8,116 nucleotides of DNA, taken from Euryarchaeota archaeon UBA486 (GTDB lineage: Archaea; Thermoplasmatota; Poseidoniia; Poseidoniales; Poseidoniaceae). The DNA lies in NCBI GenBank assembly GCA_002497765.1, contig DAET01000074.1:20572-28687 (forward strand). Reading direction: 5' to 3'. The first letter of the stretch is position 1. Every line of letters starts with the position of its first letter. This document shows, piece after piece, positions 5,331 through 8,116 of this stretch. The notes under the pieces were generated by a model. That model ran no database searches. It had not been told where the DNA came from and worked only from the letters and a program-made list of their open reading frames with translations. Position numbers and translations under genes: made by a program.

Positions 5331-6950
5331 ATGGAAGCATGGGATGTTATTGTCCTCGGCGACGGACCCGCCGCATTGCACGCCGCCGCCGAGGCAGCCA
5401 AATCGGGCGCGAGCACTTTGATGATGTCTTCAACCGGTTTGGGCACTCCTGGGATGGCGACGTTGGAGGGGCTTTCCGCACCGCTCCAAGAAGCCAACAA
5501 CCGAAGCCATCGCGAAGACACCATCCGTTGCGGGGCGTTCCTGTGCGACCAAGATGTGGTCGCTGAAACGACGGCGGGCGCCATCAAGCACGTTGACTTG
5601 CTCGAGCGTCGTGGTGTCAACTTCCGCCGAGATCAGCAGGGCCTTCCCATCGTGCGAAAGGGTGCAGGTCATCAACAACCTCGAACAACGGATGCAGGGA
5701 GCGCCACGGCACTGGCCATTCAACAGGTCGGCGAAGAACAGTGCATGCGCCACGGCGTTATCCGACGCGGCGATCAAGTCCCCCTTACCCTCGTCCACAC
5801 CAAGCAATCGGTCGAAGGTTTGGTCGCACTTGACATGGTCAACGGCCGCATCATCGGCCTCCAATGCAAAGCTCTCATCATCGCTGACGAAGGGTTCGAA
5901 GGCGCCTTTTCTTCCGGTGTAGTTGGCCTGGGCATGGACATGGCCTTCCGAGCAGGCGTTGCGCTTCGTGACATGGAATTCATGACGCACCACCCGCTGA
6001 CCATCAAGGGAACCAACGTGCTCTTGCCGACCGGTCTGCTCCTCGACGGAGCGAAACTCCACGAAGCGTCCGGCGCTGCCATCGAAGCGGACGAATCATC
6101 TTCACTTGCCATGACCCAAGCCATCAACGCTGCCGTTCAACCGGTGCTCGATGCCCGCAACATGGGTCAAAGTGCAGCTTGGTGGGGTTCCTTGTTCCGC
6201 CTCGTGAAGCAACGTACGGGCATTGACATGAACCGACAAACCGTTCCTCTCGGACCCGTCGTGGGCCACACCATTGGTGGGTTGCCCGTTGACGGAAGCG
6301 GCCGCTGCGTGGTCGGCACGTGGGCTCGCTGGTTCACCGGTCTTTACGCTGCAGGTGGAGCGTCGTGCACCGGCCTTCATGGTGCTGCAGCCTTGAGCGG
6401 CAATCGACTTCTCGACGCGCTGACCTCGGGTTCCGCCGCGGGCAGGCATGCAGGCGAATGGGTGGGTGACCGCAAGTTCAGCACGGCCTCCGGGCTTGAA
6501 TCGGCGATTCAAGACGCTGAAGCCGACCTTTCGGCCATGATGGAGAGCGGCGATGCGACCCACGTGGTGCGTTGCGGTACGGTCAACGCCAACCTTCAGG
6601 CAGCGCTCGCTGGCACGACATCGTTCACCGCTGACAGCATGACGGGCCTTCTGTCAAAACTGGAGCAGATCGGCATCACGGCGGAATCCCTTCACCTCGA
6701 CCAGCACTCCTTGATTGCGAACACCAACCTTCTCGAGGTGTTGCGGACCCAAGCCGCCGTGCGTTTGGTCACTGCTTCGGTGCAGAGCGGCTTGGCCCGA
6801 GAAGAGACGCGTGGTTCGTTCGCCAGAGAAGATTTCCCTGACGCCAACGACGATTTCCTTCATCACATCACGGTGGACCATGAGGGCTCGGTTGGTACCT
6901 TGGCCATCAAGAAAGGAGCGGGTGGCCACTGGGTCCTCCCTCCACAATGA
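5331..6950 (+). CDS. FrdA/SdhA/NadB-like FAD flavoprotein with altered active site
   Basis: The 539-residue protein has the full outline of the succinate dehydrogenase/fumarate reductase/L-aspartate oxidase flavoprotein family. It shows an N-terminal FAD fold (VIVLGDGPAALHAA, 7-19), GLGMDMAFRAG then DMEF (200-217), HTIGG (313-317), a LYAAGGASCTGLHG FAD segment (338-351) and a C-terminal helical domain ending REETRGSFAREDFP (490-503). Important positions differ from the active family. The His that binds FAD covalently in SdhA/FrdA has no counterpart near 36-50. The T-E-G-x-R-G-E-G-G loop is replaced by PTGLLLDGAKL (233-243), losing the proton-shuttle Arg. N-R-L-G-G-N-S-L-L reads AALSGNRLL (353-361), losing the substrate-binding Arg, though Arg359 lies close by. 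His313 of the H-x-M-G-G motif is kept. No iron-sulfur subunit or membrane anchor gene is adjacent. It is most likely a soluble FAD oxidoreductase on another substrate, or a non-catalytic paralogue. It overlaps the next gene by four bases. Confidence 0.8.
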   Translation: MEAWDVIVLGDGPAALHAAAEAAKSGASTLMMSSTGLGTPGMATLEGLSAPLQEANNRSHREDTIRCGAFLCDQDVVAETTAGAIKHVDLLERRGVNFRRDQQGLPIVRKGAGHQQPRTTDAGSATALAIQQVGEEQCMRHGVIRRGDQVPLTLVHTKQSVEGLVALDMVNGRIIGLQCKALIIADEGFEGAFSSGVVGLGMDMAFRAGVALRDMEFMTHHPLTIKGTNVLLPTGLLLDGAKLHEASGAAIEADESSSLAMTQAINAAVQPVLDARNMGQSAAWWGSLFRLVKQRTGIDMNRQTVPLGPVVGHTIGGLPVDGSGRCVVGTWARWFTGLYAAGGASCTGLHGAAALSGNRLLDALTSGSAAGRHAGEWVGDRKFSTASGLESAIQDAEADLSAMMESGDATHVVRCGTVNANLQAALAGTTSFTADSMTGLLSKLEQIGITAESLHLDQHSLIANTNLLEVLRTQAAVRLVTASVQSGLAREETRGSFAREDFPDANDDFLHHITVDHEGSVGTLAIKKGAGGHWVLPPQ

Positions 6951-7405
6951 AGAAAGACATCGGCCCTGCAGCCTACGGTATGACCACGCTCTTTGAGCGC
7001 ATTCTTTCGGGTGAGATTCCATCCCACGAAGTCGCCAAAGGTGATGGGTGGTATGCCTTTCTCGACATTTTTCCGCGACGGCAAGGTCACACGCTCGTCA
7101 TTCCAACTCGCCCGGTACAGCGCTTGGCAGCTTTGACCCAAGATGAGCGGTCAAGCCTCATGGACGGCGTGGCCGAAGTGCAACATCGCCTCGGACGGAA
7201 ATTTTCAACCACAGATTTCACCGTATGCGTGCACGACGGACCGCTCGCTGGCCAAGAGGTTCCTCACGTTCACGTCCATGTCCTCCCTCGAACATCGGGA
7301 GACGGCGGTGGTACCCTGATGGCCATGTGGCCGGCTACGCCCATCGCTGAACCTGACCATGAAAGCCTTGGTTCGCTCGCCACGGCACTTCGCGAGGGAG
7401 CATGA
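6947..7405 (+). CDS. HIT-family nucleotide hydrolase/transferase
   Basis: The 152-residue product carries the histidine-triad signature VPHVHVHVLPR, with His107, His109 and His111. The middle His is the nucleophile in family members that cleave nucleotide phosphoramidates or dinucleotide polyphosphates. Other typical pieces are FERILSGEIPS near the N-terminus, a GWYAFLDIFPRRQGHTLVIP block (34-53) and VHDGPLAGQEVPH (95-107). The length fits the branch of short HIT proteins related to Hint and Fhit; substrate cannot be told from sequence alone. The ATG at 6947 overlaps the stop of the flavoprotein gene as ATGA, which supports it by coupling. The family usually starts near MTTLFERI, so Met12 at 6980 is a reasonable alternative. 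The gene again overlaps the next start by four bases. The protein is expected to be cytosolic and dimeric. Confidence 0.9.
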   Translation: MKKDIGPAAYGMTTLFERILSGEIPSHEVAKGDGWYAFLDIFPRRQGHTLVIPTRPVQRLAALTQDERSSLMDGVAEVQHRLGRKFSTTDFTVCVHDGPLAGQEVPHVHVHVLPRTSGDGGGTLMAMWPATPIAEPDHESLGSLATALREGA

Positions 7406-8116
7406 TGGCGGCGTACGACCCGTCGGGTGAAATTGAACTTGCACTGGACCCCAACGCCGTTCCTGTTCTTTCCGCTTCGGCTGAAAACCTGCAAATCGAC
7501 AAACTCCTCTCCGCTCCGTTGCCCACCTACGATGCTTCTGTTCCAGGATCGTTCATCTGGACCAAACTTGCGTTCTGGATGTGCAGGCGGGTGTCCAGCG
7601 TTCAATTCCGAACCACGACTTCCACGACCCTCGTACCTCAGTCAACGCGTGGCTCTGGTGCCATGTGCTGCGGGTGGCACACGAACGGACTGATGGACCC
7701 GCTTGCCATCTTCCTCCAACACCCGAAGGAGTTCGTCGTCGGGGCTCGCCACGACCTCGTCACTCGCCCCCTTCTCGGGTGGTGGACTCGGAAGTTGGCG
7801 GTTCAACCGGTTGTTCGCAAGGCGGAACTGTTACGAGGCGGGTGCACCGAGGAAGAAGCCATGCATCTCAACGGGCGTTCCTTGTTGGCGCTGGCCAACG
7901 GGATTGCACACGGTTTCGGATGCGTGTTGTTTCCGGAGGGCACGAGCCACAGTCTCTCACACATGGTCCGTTTCAAGACCGGACCCGCCAGAACAGTGCT
8001 GGCAGCCGCAGCTCTGGCGAAAGCGAATGACCTCCCGCTTCCTCATATGGTTCCGGTCGGACTCCATTTCCGTCGTCGAGAACTGTTTCGCACCGACCAG
8101 TACATCGAATTTGGCG
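7402..8116 (+). CDS. Glycerolipid-type acyltransferase, PlsC/GPAT superfamily (3' partial)
   Basis: The frame is open from the ATGATG at 7402 to the window end, giving 238 residues without a stop. Motif I is WHTNGLMDP (92-100), a His-x5-Asp form rather than the commoner His-x4-Asp of PlsC. The same spacing occurs in Gpt2/Sct1-like glycerol-3-phosphate acyltransferases. Motif III is VLFPEGTSHSLSHMVRFKTG (175-194), with the PEG-x-SH and K-x-G pattern of that same branch. Motif IV is VPVGLHF (217-223), followed by LFR and EFG. A region near 115-140 (ARHDLVTRPLLGWW) stands for motif II. These enzymes move an acyl chain from acyl-CoA or acyl-ACP to glycerol-3-phosphate or lysophosphatidate. There is one modestly hydrophobic stretch near 48-62 and no clear signal peptide in the visible part. 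The start overlaps the HIT stop as ATGA. An acyl-ester lipid enzyme is notable in an archaeon. Acceptor specificity is inferred from motif shape only. Confidence 0.8.
   Translation, partial: MMAAYDPSGEIELALDPNAVPVLSASAENLQIDKLLSAPLPTYDASVPGSFIWTKLAFWMCRRVSSVQFRTTTSTTLVPQSTRGSGAMCCGWHTNGLMDPLAIFLQHPKEFVVGARHDLVTRPLLGWWTRKLAVQPVVRKAELLRGGCTEEEAMHLNGRSLLALANGIAHGFGCVLFPEGTSHSLSHMVRFKTGPARTVLAAAALAKANDLPLPHMVPVGLHFRRRELFRTDQYIEFG

Noticed and set aside
5430..6062. Antisense frame of 210 codons opposite the flavoprotein gene
   Set aside because: The sense frame shows family motifs from end to end; the antisense product has no recognisable motif. Similar shadows at 4625-5161 and 6102-6563 are rejected for the same reason.
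5331..6950. Annotation as working succinate dehydrogenase or fumarate reductase subunit A
   Set aside because: Two key arginines and the FAD-linking His are missing, and no partner subunits are encoded next to it.
7427..8030. Two plus-strand frames (7427-7693 and 7581-8030) in the last kilobase
   Set aside because: Both are out of frame with the acyltransferase, whose frame is open from 7402 to the window end and carries all its motifs. No frameshift is needed.

Overview
The window reads as a piece of chromosome from an archaeon, most likely a marine Group II euryarchaeon (Poseidoniales). That lineage call is inference. It rests on a zinc-ribbon RNA polymerase subunit Rpo12/RpoP, a clamp-loader (RFC) ATPase, a TATA-like box upstream of a gene, moderately high GC, and very tight packing with every gene on the + strand. 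The first and last genes run off the window.

Layout. (1) 1-1164 is the 3' part of a gene whose product joins nine SGPP repeats, a long acidic Pro/Ala-rich tract, a short coiled coil and a degenerate class II aldolase/adducin-like domain. (2) A 147-bp gap holds a TATA-like box and a Shine-Dalgarno site. (3) 1312-1956 encodes three tandem copies of a 70-residue ubiquitin-like domain, each ending in Gly-Gly, with a three-residue tail after the last: an archaeal 'polyubiquitin'. This is the most remarkable object here. (4) A 67-aa Myb/SANT-like helix-turn-helix protein follows 5 bp later, then rpoP (2212-2361), then a divergent RFC-like AAA+ protein (2410-3567). (5) tRNA-Arg(CCT), with CCA encoded, lies at 3591-3667. 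(6) 3722-5230 encodes a 502-aa membrane protein I do not recognise. (7) 5331-8116 is an overlapping gene string: an FrdA/SdhA/NadB-like flavoprotein lacking key active-site residues, a HIT-family protein, and a glycerolipid-type acyltransferase (PlsC/GPAT superfamily) cut by the window end. The two junctions in this string are ATGA overlaps, which suggests translational coupling.

How the parts relate. Genes 1312-3567 look like one information-processing transcription unit driven by the promoter near 1271. The ubiquitin-like gene is its first cistron and is co-directional with a small DNA-binding protein, an RNA polymerase subunit and a clamp-loader paralogue. No E1, E2, E3 or JAMM-type protease gene is visible, so any conjugation machinery would have to lie elsewhere. 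Three proteins (aldolase-like, RFC-like, flavoprotein) keep a recognisable fold but have altered catalytic motifs, so their family names should not be read as proven activities.
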